Source: an uncultured Anaeroplasmataceae bacterium (GTDB lineage Bacteria > Bacillota_I > Bacilli_A > Acholeplasmatales > Anaeroplasmataceae). From it: DNA of 64,000 nt. The notes beneath the pieces were generated by a model that saw only the letters and a list, made by a program, of their open reading frames with translations, was not told where the DNA came from and made no database searches. The stretch spans positions 62,001 through 126,000 of the forward strand of contig CAKQEA010000002.1 in assembly GCA_934229785.1 (NCBI GenBank), given 5' to 3'. Shown piece after piece: positions 1-8,986 of the stretch (position 1 is its first letter; every line of letters begins with the position of its first letter). The translations under genes were made by a program, and so were the position numbers.

Positions 1-611
1 CTATAAACCACATGTTCGTTGGTAATCTTAATTTTCCTTTATTTAATAGCTTTGGATCTGTTGGCCATACATCTGATACTACATCTAAATTTCTACCCTC
101 TGGATTTGGCAATTCTAATAATGATAAAAACTCTGCAAAATAGTATTCCACTCTTGCTATATTCATTTCATCTAATACTGTTATATAAATCTGAGGATTA
201 TAATTTGCCTCATACATCTTATATAGCAATGTTGTTTCATTGAATTTTCTTGTAAATTCATTATAATATCCAATCAAATCTGTTCTTTCCTTCCACATTG
301 GTTGGATCGGAACTACAACTGCCTTATTATCTAAAAATTCTCCAAACGCATAGGCTAATGATGTCTTACCTGTTCCTGACATACCCTGCAATATCAAAAG
401 CTTTGTTACAGAAAGTCCTGCAATAAACCTTCTTATATCCGAGATATCATAATATAGCTTTAGCCTACCTGCTGAGAAATTCCTAAAATCATTACATATT
501 TCCTCAAGACTGATATTATCCTTAAATAACTCTTTTTCTTTATCCTCATATTCTAAATCTATTTGATTTAGCATATAAAATCTTGTATCAGTTGTATTTA
601 CCTCAATTGGT
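1..611. repeat. Long direct repeat, copy A (partner 3774-4384)
   Basis: Bases 1-611 match 3774-4384 with 4 mismatches, all in the right-hand 170 nt; the first 440 nt are identical. The repeat ends abruptly at 611, where the two genes' linkers become unrelated. It encodes the AAA+ domain of two neighbouring ATPases and probably extends left beyond the window. It fits recent duplication or ongoing gene conversion. Confidence 0.97.
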
Positions 612-1093
612 TCTTCAGCTATTTCACTAGATTTTAAATCATCTTCCTTATTTAACAAAGTAGCTTCTTTATTTAATTTTGTATTATCTTCTACAGGATT
701 ACTATTATAGTATTCATTAGTAATTACATTCTCTTTATCAACAGGTATATCCTTTTTTATAATTTTTCTTTTAGACTTATTACTACTTATCGGTTGTTGC
801 TGAATAATTTTTTCCTTATATTTTTTTTCATTCTTATCAAGACCTGAAAATTTATAAATATAAGAAGCATCCTTTCTATTTTTTACAACATTTCTAGATA
901 GTTTAATATATAAGATCATAACCAAAGATAAAACAACCATTATTACTAAGATATAATATTTTAAATTTGAAGAATCAAGGAAAAGGCGATTTCCATTTAC
1001 AAATGAATATTCATATACTGCAAACCCCAACATAATGAAAACAATTGTTGAAATTATTAACAATAATATATAAATATATTTTTTATTTTGCAT
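1..1093 (-). CDS. Membrane-anchored McrB/MoxR-like AAA+ ATPase, second copy (C-terminus off the window)
   Basis: Partial: the reading frame runs off the left edge of the window. The ATG at 1093 follows a strong ribosome site (AGGAGGTG). Two membrane segments lie at roughly residues 4-26 and 47-67, then a charged linker of about 95 residues, then an AAA+ module with Walker A GMSGTGKT, Walker B VLDEMN and the start of a sensor-1 strand. From the end of the linker onward the DNA is almost identical to the ATPase gene at 3283-4860 (4 mismatches in 611 nt), while the membrane and linker parts are unrelated to it. The McrB/MoxR-like assignment rests on the Walker B sequence DEMNIARVEYYFAEFLSLLE. 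It begins 19 nt after the coiled-coil gene and is probably in the same operon. Substrate unknown. Confidence 0.85.
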   Translation of the reverse strand, partial: MQNKKYIYILLLIISTIVFIMLGFAVYEYSFVNGNRLFLDSSNLKYYILVIMVVLSLVMILYIKLSRNVVKNRKDASYIYKFSGLDKNEKKYKEKIIQQQPISSNKSKRKIIKKDIPVDKENVITNEYYNSNPVEDNTKLNKEATLLNKEDDLKSSEIAEEPIEVNTTDTRFYMLNQIDLEYEDKEKELFKDNISLEEICNDFRNFSAGRLKLYYDISDIRRFIAGLSVTKLLILQGMSGTGKTSLAYAFGEFLDNKAVVVPIQPMWKERTDLIGYYNEFTRKFNETTLLYKMYEANYNPQIYITVLDEMNIARVEYYFAEFLSLLELPNPEGRNLDVVSDVWPTDPKLLNKGKLRLPTNMWFI

Positions 1094-1112
1094 AGAAATC
1101 ACCTCCTATTAA

Positions 1113-3266
1113 TTAATCTTTTTCATTTATTTTTTCTTTTTCTAAGCTTTTATCTACTACATTAACATCATCATTAGACATACTATTTACTTTATCATTA
1201 TAGCCAAGATTATCATCATTTTGAGTATCTGAGTCGACTAAATCTGAAGCTTTTGAAGAAAAATCAGTATTAATCGTTTTATTTTTCTTCTCTTTTTTCG
1301 TCCATAAAAGTTTTTTTCTAATAGACCTTTTAGTAAGACGCCATTGCTCCTTAAAAAACGTATTAAATGCTTCAAATTCTTCCTCTAATTCTTCAAATCT
1401 TTCCTTTGAGGTTAGCTCGTCATTTGGTTTTATAAGCTTATATTCACTTCTAATACCTCTTAGCATGGCAGCCATAAGGCGTCTATCATACATAGCCTGT
1501 TCTAAATTTTTCTGCATTGTATTTAGCTTTTCATTAGTTTCAATATTTGCTGTAGAAATCAAAGTGCTACAATCACTTTCCATCTTTTTAAGCTTATCCT
1601 CGTAGGAATCAACCATTTGATTATATTCATTTTGTAAAGTTAAAATCTTGTTGTTTAATATATCTAAATTGTTATTATATTCATTTTTAGCGTTATCAAG
1701 TTCATCATGTAATGATTCAATTTCATTATTTAAATTTGTAATCTCTTCCTCATGTGATTTTGTAATTGACTCTAATTTATTATAATGTTCTTCATTAAGC
1801 CTTTGAATTTCATTTTTATGATCATCCTCGAGCTCTAGAATTTCAGATTCATGTTTTATATTTATGGCATTAATTTCGCTTTCATAATATTCCTTTTGCT
1901 CATCAAGCCTTTCTAAATACATATCCTCTTGCTTCTTAATTTCTTCTTGATGCTCTTCATTTAATGTCTCTATTTCTAAGGCATGCTGACGTCTTAATTC
2001 AGCCATATCCTCAATATATTTTTTATTTAAATACGCAATTTCCTTATCCTTATTCTCAATAATAAGCTCAAGGTCCTTAATATGTCTTTTATGCTCTTCA
2101 ATAACAAGATTTAAATCATCTATTTTTTTATTTAAACTAATTATTTCATTTTTGGCTAAAATTAAATCCTGACTATCACGCTCAAGAATTTTATTTCTTT
2201 TCTCTAAAAGAACAAGATATTCCTCAATTCCCATACCTGATTCTTCAATTTTCTTTTTCATTTTTTTAATTTCAGCAAGAAGCTTATCGCTTTCCTCTTT
2301 TCTTCTTCTTTCCTCTTCTTCATCATAAGCTTGCTTTAATAATTTTTCGAGATCATTACCATGCTTATAGGTTAAAAAAGACATTAAAAGTGGGAGCTCA
2401 AACATTTCATCTGACATATTATCACTAAATGGAATTAAATTAATATTAACCTCTTTTTTTTCAAAGCCATCGCCACTGTAATTAACAATATAATCATATA
2501 ATGCTAAAGAATTTTTAAAATTATTATTCATCTTTAAAACATTAGTTTTAACAATAGGAGGCTTCACCATTGGTGCTTTTGATACCTCACTCATTAAATT
2601 GGTATTAAGAAGCATCATAACTATTTGTTGACAATTTTCAATTCTAGTTAATATTTCATCTGAAATTTTATTCTCAAGTGGATAAGGATTATCTATTCTA
2701 TTTTCATAATATTTAGTTTCATAAACCTTAGTAAATTTTTTGTTTTTTTCAGTTCTAACAATTGAAAAATCACAAACATATGTCATTCTTAATTCATTAA
2801 TTTTATCAAGACGTAATTGAATAAAATCTCTTAAATAGCATAATAGCATATATAAAAATCTATTTTCATAAACTGCATAATCATTAAGCTTTTCAACCAT
2901 ATAAATAGAGTCAGGTACAATTGTATCATTAGGATTTTTAGGTGCATGAGAAATCAAATTACTATGACTTGCAAGATGTACAACTGAATCTCTTGAAATC
3001 TTTTTAGCCTTTTCAATTGGAACAACCTCTCCATTTGTTCTAATAAATTGCCTTTCTTCCTTTACAGCACGCTCAACAAACTCAAGTCCCTTTTCAATTT
3101 GGATAACCCATTCCTCATCAATTGTACAAGTATACTTAGTTATATTAAATTTATCATTATCATCATGCTTGCCTAAAGCCTTTCTATTTTTTTTCAAAAT
3201 CTTATCGTTTTCACTATATTTTCTATATTCCTTATAAGCACGATAATAGGTATCAAGTAAATTCAT
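1113..3266 (-). CDS. DUF2357-like N-terminal domain fused to a long coiled coil
   Basis: A 717-residue soluble protein. Residues about 1-310 resemble the DUF2357 region found beside McrB-type ATPases: an EN-F segment (YENRFLYMLLCYLRDFI) and a PPIVKTNVLKMN segment are the recognisable points. Residues about 325-620 are heptad-rich, highly charged coiled coil (many E, K, N, L), followed by a basic stretch near 650-680 and an acidic tail. No PD-(D/E)XK nuclease motif of the kind often attached to DUF2357 is visible. The start has an excellent ribosome site (GGAAGGAGGG). It sits between two AAA+ genes, 16 nt after one and 19 nt before the other, so it is probably a structural or adaptor partner. 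DUF2357 kinship is by motif memory and needs profile confirmation. Confidence 0.75.
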   Translation of the reverse strand: MNLLDTYYRAYKEYRKYSENDKILKKNRKALGKHDDNDKFNITKYTCTIDEEWVIQIEKGLEFVERAVKEERQFIRTNGEVVPIEKAKKISRDSVVHLASHSNLISHAPKNPNDTIVPDSIYMVEKLNDYAVYENRFLYMLLCYLRDFIQLRLDKINELRMTYVCDFSIVRTEKNKKFTKVYETKYYENRIDNPYPLENKISDEILTRIENCQQIVMMLLNTNLMSEVSKAPMVKPPIVKTNVLKMNNNFKNSLALYDYIVNYSGDGFEKKEVNINLIPFSDNMSDEMFELPLLMSFLTYKHGNDLEKLLKQAYDEEEERRRKEESDKLLAEIKKMKKKIEESGMGIEEYLVLLEKRNKILERDSQDLILAKNEIISLNKKIDDLNLVIEEHKRHIKDLELIIENKDKEIAYLNKKYIEDMAELRRQHALEIETLNEEHQEEIKKQEDMYLERLDEQKEYYESEINAINIKHESEILELEDDHKNEIQRLNEEHYNKLESITKSHEEEITNLNNEIESLHDELDNAKNEYNNNLDILNNKILTLQNEYNQMVDSYEDKLKKMESDCSTLISTANIETNEKLNTMQKNLEQAMYDRRLMAAMLRGIRSEYKLIKPNDELTSKERFEELEEEFEAFNTFFKEQWRLTKRSIRKKLLWTKKEKKNKTINTDFSSKASDLVDSDTQNDDNLGYNDKVNSMSNDDVNVVDKSLEKEKINEKD

Positions 3267-3282
3267 GGGTTACCCTCCTTCC

Positions 3283-4860
3283 TTAAGCATTTTGTTCAAT
3301 AGTATAAATAGCATTCTTACATAATGGCATTTTATCAACACCAAATACTTCATCTATATAATTACACAATGCCTCTGATTGACTTTTTACATATACAGGA
3401 TTTTTACTCTCTAGCTTTCTTAATATCTTTCTTGATATTATATCATCTAGTGCATCTAGCTCACTTCCACCACACGCAACCATTACTGGAGCATAGATTT
3501 GTATCTGCTTCATTATACGATTTCCAAATGTAATATGAAATTTATCTATTAAATACTTATCTAGCATTTGTAATCTTCTTAGGTTTCTTTGGGATAGCTT
3601 ATATTCCTTTATTGCTTCATCAAATTTTACTTGTAAAAATTCACTCGTTATTCTCTTTGGCTCGATAGCCTCTGCTTCAAACACCTCTGCCTTGGTATCT
3701 AAATTTATTACCATCGCTCTATCATATACCTTATCTGATATTGCAAATGTTGAATCATCGTTATTAGCAGTTCCTATAAACCACATGTTCGTTGGTAATC
3801 TTAATTTTCCTTTATTTAATAGCTTTGGATCTGTTGGCCATACATCTGATACTACATCTAAATTTCTACCCTCTGGATTTGGCAATTCTAATAATGATAA
3901 AAACTCTGCAAAATAGTATTCCACTCTTGCTATATTCATTTCATCTAATACTGTTATATAAATCTGAGGATTATAATTTGCCTCATACATCTTATATAGC
4001 AATGTTGTTTCATTGAATTTTCTTGTAAATTCATTATAATATCCAATCAAATCTGTTCTTTCCTTCCACATTGGTTGGATCGGAACTACAACTGCCTTAT
4101 TATCTAAAAATTCTCCAAACGCATAGGCTAATGATGTCTTACCTGTTCCTGACATACCCTGCAATATCAAAAGCTTTGTTACAGAAAGTCCTGCAATAAA
4201 CCTTCTTATATCCAAGATATCATAATATAGCTTTAGCCTACTTGCTGAGAAATTCCTAAAATCATTACATATTTCCTCAAGACTGATATTATCCTTAAAT
4301 AACTCTTTCTCTTTATCCTCATATTCTAAATCTATTTGATTTAGCATATAAAATCTTGTATCAGTTGTGTTTACCTCAATTGGTCCATCACTATTTGTTG
4401 ATTGAATTTCGTTATCTAATAAATTCTCTTCAATTTCATCTAAATTCGATTCCACTTCATTAGAGTATGAATCATGTAAATCACCATTATCAAAATCATC
4501 ATTCGTTTTAACCTCTTCAAGATAAATATCATGATTTTCTTCATTTTGGTGGTTATTCTCTAATTCATCATCTAATGATGTATCAATATTTAATAAATCA
4601 TTTTTATCATTTATTTGAAATGAAACATCATCAATTTTTTTATTAACCTCATTTAAGATCCTATCAAGTTCTAAACTCACATTATTTTTTTCTAATTGTT
4701 TTTTACTCTTTTCCTTATCATTTTCATTAGTAATTACCATAATAAAAACGATAGCAAGTATAACAAAAATAATTGCAATATATATGAAAATGGCTTGTGG
4801 AGATGTTAATGAGTTTTTCAAATTATCAAGTATATATCCTAAAAATGAATATATAATCAT
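3283..4860 (-). CDS. Membrane-anchored McrB/MoxR-like AAA+ ATPase, first copy
   Basis: 525 residues from the ATG at 4860, which is preceded by AAAGGGTG; an in-frame ATG six codons upstream (4878) has no good ribosome site. One membrane helix at about residues 18-45, then an acidic linker to about 160, then the AAA+ domain: Walker A GMSGTGKT near 235-242, Walker B VLDEMN near 304-309, a sensor-1 strand (NMWFIGTANND) and an arginine-bearing KVYDRA near 377-382. The order and spacing match McrB/MoxR-class ATPases. Topology puts the ATPase in the cytoplasm. It lies 39 nt after the GH3-like/pseudo-AAA gene and 16 nt before the coiled-coil gene. Whether it uses ATP or GTP cannot be told from sequence. 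Confidence 0.88.
   Translation of the reverse strand: MIIYSFLGYILDNLKNSLTSPQAIFIYIAIIFVILAIVFIMVITNENDKEKSKKQLEKNNVSLELDRILNEVNKKIDDVSFQINDKNDLLNIDTSLDDELENNHQNEENHDIYLEEVKTNDDFDNGDLHDSYSNEVESNLDEIEENLLDNEIQSTNSDGPIEVNTTDTRFYMLNQIDLEYEDKEKELFKDNISLEEICNDFRNFSASRLKLYYDILDIRRFIAGLSVTKLLILQGMSGTGKTSLAYAFGEFLDNKAVVVPIQPMWKERTDLIGYYNEFTRKFNETTLLYKMYEANYNPQIYITVLDEMNIARVEYYFAEFLSLLELPNPEGRNLDVVSDVWPTDPKLLNKGKLRLPTNMWFIGTANNDDSTFAISDKVYDRAMVINLDTKAEVFEAEAIEPKRITSEFLQVKFDEAIKEYKLSQRNLRRLQMLDKYLIDKFHITFGNRIMKQIQIYAPVMVACGGSELDALDDIISRKILRKLESKNPVYVKSQSEALCNYIDEVFGVDKMPLCKNAIYTIEQNA
3774..4384. repeat. Long direct repeat, copy B (partner 1-611)
   Basis: Second copy of the ATPase-domain repeat at offset 3773. 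Divergence begins abruptly at 4385, inside the codons of the inter-domain linker, so the unit boundary coincides with the domain boundary. Confidence 0.97.
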
Positions 4861-4899
4861 AATTTCACACCCTTTCATTTCAAATTAAATTATTCAATA

Positions 4900-7800
4900 T
4901 TAAGAATTTTCTTCATTGTTTAAATTTTGTTTCTCATTAGAAGTATTTTCTTCATCTAAATCTTTATTACTTTTCTTTCTTGTTGTCTTTTTACTAGTTG
5001 TTTTAGTCTTTGTTGTAGTTTTCTTAGCTGATGTTGATTTGACTCCTGTTTTTGATGATGTTTTTCTTGTTGTCTTTTTAGGCTTTTCATTACTGGCTTC
5101 ACTACTTACATCATCTATAGCATTAACTACATTTTTTTCTTTTTGATCATCAGATTCTAATTCTTTATTTGTAACATTATCAGTAACTATTGACTCATCA
5201 GCAATCTCATCATTACTAGCTTCGTTTATTTGATTAGCGTCACCAGATTCACTATCATTATTTTGATTATCCTCTAGTTCAATTCTTTCAAGCTCAGTTT
5301 TGTTATCCTCTTGCTCTAATTTTACTTCTTCGCTTTCATTTTTGTTATTCTCTTTTAATTCATTAAACTCATTGAATAGATTATCTTCATTTTTTTCTGA
5401 AGTAATATTTTGTTTTTGAAGCTTAACAATAGACTTAGCTACATTATCCTCATTAAAGGCTTTTATTAATAAATTCTTAATGATTTCAACACCATTTTCT
5501 TTATTATATGTTGATGTTTTCTTTAATAAAGGTATTATATGAAGACCTAATAGCTCATCAATTATATCAGACATATCAACACCTAAAGCTATCATTAAAG
5601 AAGAAAGACGCTCTAAAAGTAATGCTGATTTATTATTAATTTTATAATCAGGTTCAGCCTGATTCATAAAATCCTCAAAATCATCAAACTTTTTCCACAA
5701 ATCCTCATCCATATAATTATTTTTAAGTGCTTCCTTCAAGTACTTTTTAATTTGAGAAAGTGAAATACAATCAACCTCCTCATTATTTGATGAAAGCTCA
5801 TTCTTTTGAATTACTAAATCTATAGAAACAGCATTTTCTAAATATTTTTTTGGTATTTCCTCTAAATAAGAGTTATCCTCAAAAATATATATGAAGCAAA
5901 TATTTTTAGGTATTTCAAATTGTCCATTTAAATTAATATAATATGCAAGTGATGACATAGATGATTTAATAAAATCATCAAATAAATTTATTTTATCATT
6001 TGAAACATTATCAAAAATCATTAAGTTTAAATGATTTTTCAATTCTTTTGCATTTACTAATTCATTTGATACATTTGTAAATTCAAATACATCATTTTCT
6101 CTTTTTGAAATCATTTCTACAAAATTACTAAAATCATTTGAATCGTTAACCTTTAAATCATTACCTAAAAATTTATTTAAACAATTTAAAACCTTAATTA
6201 ATAATTCATGCTGTAATGATGAAATAAATACTGTTCTTGATGAAAAAACTGAGGCAAGTAATGTTCTAATTGATAAAATCGATAATAAAACGCCATTAGC
6301 ATTTAAATATTTTTGGAATGTTGTTGCAACGTCTTCAATCGAAACATTTGAAAATATAGTTTCATCAACATATTCCTCTTCTTCTACTACATCAAGGACT
6401 TCATTATCATCTGCTAATGGTATTTCTTCATTATTTGAAGTATCATCAACAGCTACTTTTTCTTCAAAATTTAAATAATCCTCAGGATTTTCTGCGGTAA
6501 TTACCTCTTCATTTTCCAAATTATTATTTTCTAAATAATCATTAGGGTTATCCTCTTTAATGACATCATTTTTTTCTATAATAGGCTCCTTATAAGAAAT
6601 ATGCGCAATTGAAGAAAACTCCTGCATTTGATTAACATAATCAGTCAAAGTCTTTCCGCTTGAATAATTCTTTTCCTTTTTATTCCTATGGATAATGATA
6701 ATTAATAAAGTAATAAAAATCACAACAACTATAGCCATAGCACTACCAAAGCCAATAATCGCGTAAATATTATTTATATCCTCATACAAAATTACACCTA
6801 AGCAAGCTAGTAGGTATAGTGTCACTAATATTAATAAAATAAGCTTTAGCTTAAATCTATACTTCTTAGGCTCATTAGTAACACCCTCAAAAAATCCTTT
6901 AGCAATTTCCTCATCAGTTATAGTTTTTTTATCTAAGCTAGCATCTGTATTATCTAAAATTGCTGGGGTTAATTCTAATTCTGCTTCAAGCTTATCATTT
7001 GTAGATGACACTACAACTAATTGATACTTTCCACCATCAATTACATATTTATTTATTTCTTGATCAAATACAGCAAATGCATTAAGGCTTATAGGAATTA
7101 CAACATTACTCTTTTCATGAGCTTTTAATGAAATTTTTTCAAAGGCAATAAGCCTTAAATAATTATCTGATGGTCTTTTTAAATAAACCCTAACTAATTC
7201 CTTACCATCATATTCACCACTATTTTCAATATGAACACTCACATTTTCTTTGTTTGCTCTTAAATAGGAATATTCAAAGCTAGTATATGATAAGCCAAAA
7301 CCTAAATCAAAAAGTGGCTTTTTATTATTAATTATAAAATGCTCATAATTATAAATAATTGAATCATCAATAAGCATTGATATTTTTCCAGATGGATTTA
7401 CTTCACCAACTAAGGCATTTAATACTGAATTAACTGTCTCTTTACAAGGTGACATAGAATAATATATTAAACATTTTGCTAAATCATAAAAATCAATATT
7501 AAATAGTTTGTTTGAGTGTAGAATAATAATTATTTTATCATTGTATTCCTTGAGTCTTTCTAAGGCCTTTAAATTAATAGAAATATTATCATCATTATCA
7601 AGAAAATAAATGATGTATTTAGCTTTCTTAGCTAAAGTAATTGCGTTTAAATCTAAATTATTATCTTCTACAGCCTTTGAATAGCCAATAATATCAAGAT
7701 TATATTTTGAAATTTCAGATTGAAAGCTTACACTATCATAGGTATTTTCAAAAGAATAACCAAATATTGCTACACTACCTTTATCTGTAATTGGTAAAAT

Positions 7801-8655
7801 ATTATCAGTATTTTTTAATAATATTAATGATTCATTTGAAACATCCTGAATAGTTTTTTTATAATTAATTAAATTTGATGGTTCAACATTTACTAAAGTG
7901 GCATAATCATTAAGCTTATCAAGCAAAAAGTCAACAGCTGCATTTAGCATATCTTCACTTAAAATATCACCTGATGCTATAAACTCATAAAAATCTGCAC
8001 GATCAAGCTTACCTTCTTGTAATAAAAGCTTATATTCATTATATTTATTTATTGCGTCATTAATAATAGAAATAATACTATCATTTGATTCATCGCTTAA
8101 AACTAGACCCTTACCAATACTAATAGCTCTAACAATATCCAAAGAATTATTACACTTAACAAATAATAATCCATCATAAAATTCCTTAATACTTTCAATA
8201 AAAGTGGCATTTATCAAAACTGCAAAGGGCTTTTCATAGATCACATCATCATAAAAATTATTGCAAAATTCCCTTAGATTTTTAGCCTCTAAAGCATCAA
8301 CAACCATAACCCCATTTGCAAGCTTACTGCCAACAATAAGATATTTTTGAATTTGTGAGCTTAAATAATAGCTTGAAGAAAATAAAATACAATCACTATT
8401 ATCAAAGGCTATAGAGGAGGATTTGTTAGGGCTTACAACCTTAGTGTAACAACCCATTTTTTTAAATAAGTCCTTATTCCAGGTATTTGCTAAAAACTCA
8501 TAGTTATCGCTAAGATTAAACAAATTGTTAGATACATTCATTACCGGAAATTCGTAGTTTTCAATTTTATTATTTACAAACTTTCTCTTGGCTATAAGTA
8601 GACTAATTTTTTCATCTATTGACATATTTTTTAATAAGTCATAATATTTTAACAT
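4900..8655 (-). CDS. GH3-like degenerate region, membrane hairpin and inactive AAA+ domain in one protein
   Basis: 1251 residues from the ATG at 8655 (ribosome site GGAGG); a GTG one codon upstream is the alternative. Residues about 12-470 follow a shrunken GH3 beta-glucosidase plan: SIDEKISLL near 12-20, ESLILLKN near 275, NPSGKISM near 420, FGLSYTSFEYSYL near 453-465, then a fibronectin-III-like part (473-563). The usual SDW nucleophile block is not recognisable, so catalysis is doubtful. Membrane helices at about 603-624 and 631-657 leave both ends cytosolic; there is no signal peptide. Residues about 785-1080 align along their length with the AAA+ domain of the neighbouring gene, but Walker A and the catalytic Walker B residues are gone. 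A Lys/Thr-rich tail (about 1190-1232) ends it. Role unknown; context suggests a scaffold for the ATPases. Confidence 0.8.
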   Translation of the reverse strand: MLKYYDLLKNMSIDEKISLLIAKRKFVNNKIENYEFPVMNVSNNLFNLSDNYEFLANTWNKDLFKKMGCYTKVVSPNKSSSIAFDNSDCILFSSSYYLSSQIQKYLIVGSKLANGVMVVDALEAKNLREFCNNFYDDVIYEKPFAVLINATFIESIKEFYDGLLFVKCNNSLDIVRAISIGKGLVLSDESNDSIISIINDAINKYNEYKLLLQEGKLDRADFYEFIASGDILSEDMLNAAVDFLLDKLNDYATLVNVEPSNLINYKKTIQDVSNESLILLKNTDNILPITDKGSVAIFGYSFENTYDSVSFQSEISKYNLDIIGYSKAVEDNNLDLNAITLAKKAKYIIYFLDNDDNISINLKALERLKEYNDKIIIILHSNKLFNIDFYDLAKCLIYYSMSPCKETVNSVLNALVGEVNPSGKISMLIDDSIIYNYEHFIINNKKPLFDLGFGLSYTSFEYSYLRANKENVSVHIENSGEYDGKELVRVYLKRPSDNYLRLIAFEKISLKAHEKSNVVIPISLNAFAVFDQEINKYVIDGGKYQLVVVSSTNDKLEAELELTPAILDNTDASLDKKTITDEEIAKGFFEGVTNEPKKYRFKLKLILLILVTLYLLACLGVILYEDINNIYAIIGFGSAMAIVVVIFITLLIIIIHRNKKEKNYSSGKTLTDYVNQMQEFSSIAHISYKEPIIEKNDVIKEDNPNDYLENNNLENEEVITAENPEDYLNFEEKVAVDDTSNNEEIPLADDNEVLDVVEEEEYVDETIFSNVSIEDVATTFQKYLNANGVLLSILSIRTLLASVFSSRTVFISSLQHELLIKVLNCLNKFLGNDLKVNDSNDFSNFVEMISKRENDVFEFTNVSNELVNAKELKNHLNLMIFDNVSNDKINLFDDFIKSSMSSLAYYINLNGQFEIPKNICFIYIFEDNSYLEEIPKKYLENAVSIDLVIQKNELSSNNEEVDCISLSQIKKYLKEALKNNYMDEDLWKKFDDFEDFMNQAEPDYKINNKSALLLERLSSLMIALGVDMSDIIDELLGLHIIPLLKKTSTYNKENGVEIIKNLLIKAFNEDNVAKSIVKLQKQNITSEKNEDNLFNEFNELKENNKNESEEVKLEQEDNKTELERIELEDNQNNDSESGDANQINEASNDEIADESIVTDNVTNKELESDDQKEKNVVNAIDDVSSEASNEKPKKTTRKTSSKTGVKSTSAKKTTTKTKTTSKKTTRKKSNKDLDEENTSNEKQNLNNEENS

Positions 8656-8721
8656 CACAATTCCTCCAAGCTATGTATTTTATTAATTTTGTCACTTTGT
8701 ACTTTTTACACTTTAAATCAA

Positions 8722-8925
8722 TTATTTTTTAGTTATCTTATTCTCCAAAATACCTTTTATAATAGATGGACATTCTCCACCAATTTGAATATCATACAAA
8801 ATAATATTGTCATTTTCATAAATTTTAACAATATTACCAAGCTTTAAATCATTATTATAGTGAAAGAAAACTAAATCATTAACCTTAAATTTTGAATTTA
8901 TTATTTTTTTCTTTTTAAAAAACAT
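8722..8925 (-). CDS. Small protein, unknown function
   Basis: 67 residues, basic N-terminus followed by a beta-rich sequence (KFKVNDLVFFHYNN, then GNIVKIYENDNIILYDIQI) that looks like a small SH3/KOW-type barrel with a VxxGDxV-like opening. It lies between the YcjF-like membrane protein and the pseudo-AAA gene, all on the same strand, but a probable terminator upstream (8963-8986) suggests it has its own promoter or heads the AAA+ operon. I recognise no family. Confidence 0.55.
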   Translation of the reverse strand: MFFKKKKIINSKFKVNDLVFFHYNNDLKLGNIVKIYENDNIILYDIQIGGECPSIIKGILENKITKK

Positions 8926-8962
8926 ATATTCACCTTAAAAATCAATTTTTTATTAAAAAACT

Positions 8963-8986
8963 AAAAAGAGTGAAATCACTCCTTTT
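8963..8986 (-). terminator. Intrinsic terminator after the YcjF-like gene
   Basis: On the minus strand AAAAGGAGTGA/TCACTCTTTTT forms a short stem followed by a T-rich run; it overlaps the stop codon of the gene ending at 8985. Confidence 0.65.

Noticed and set aside
3792..4016. Plus-strand open frames inside the ATPase repeat (also at 19-243)
   Set aside because: They are antisense to conserved AAA+ domains, lack ribosome sites and appear twice only because the DNA is duplicated.
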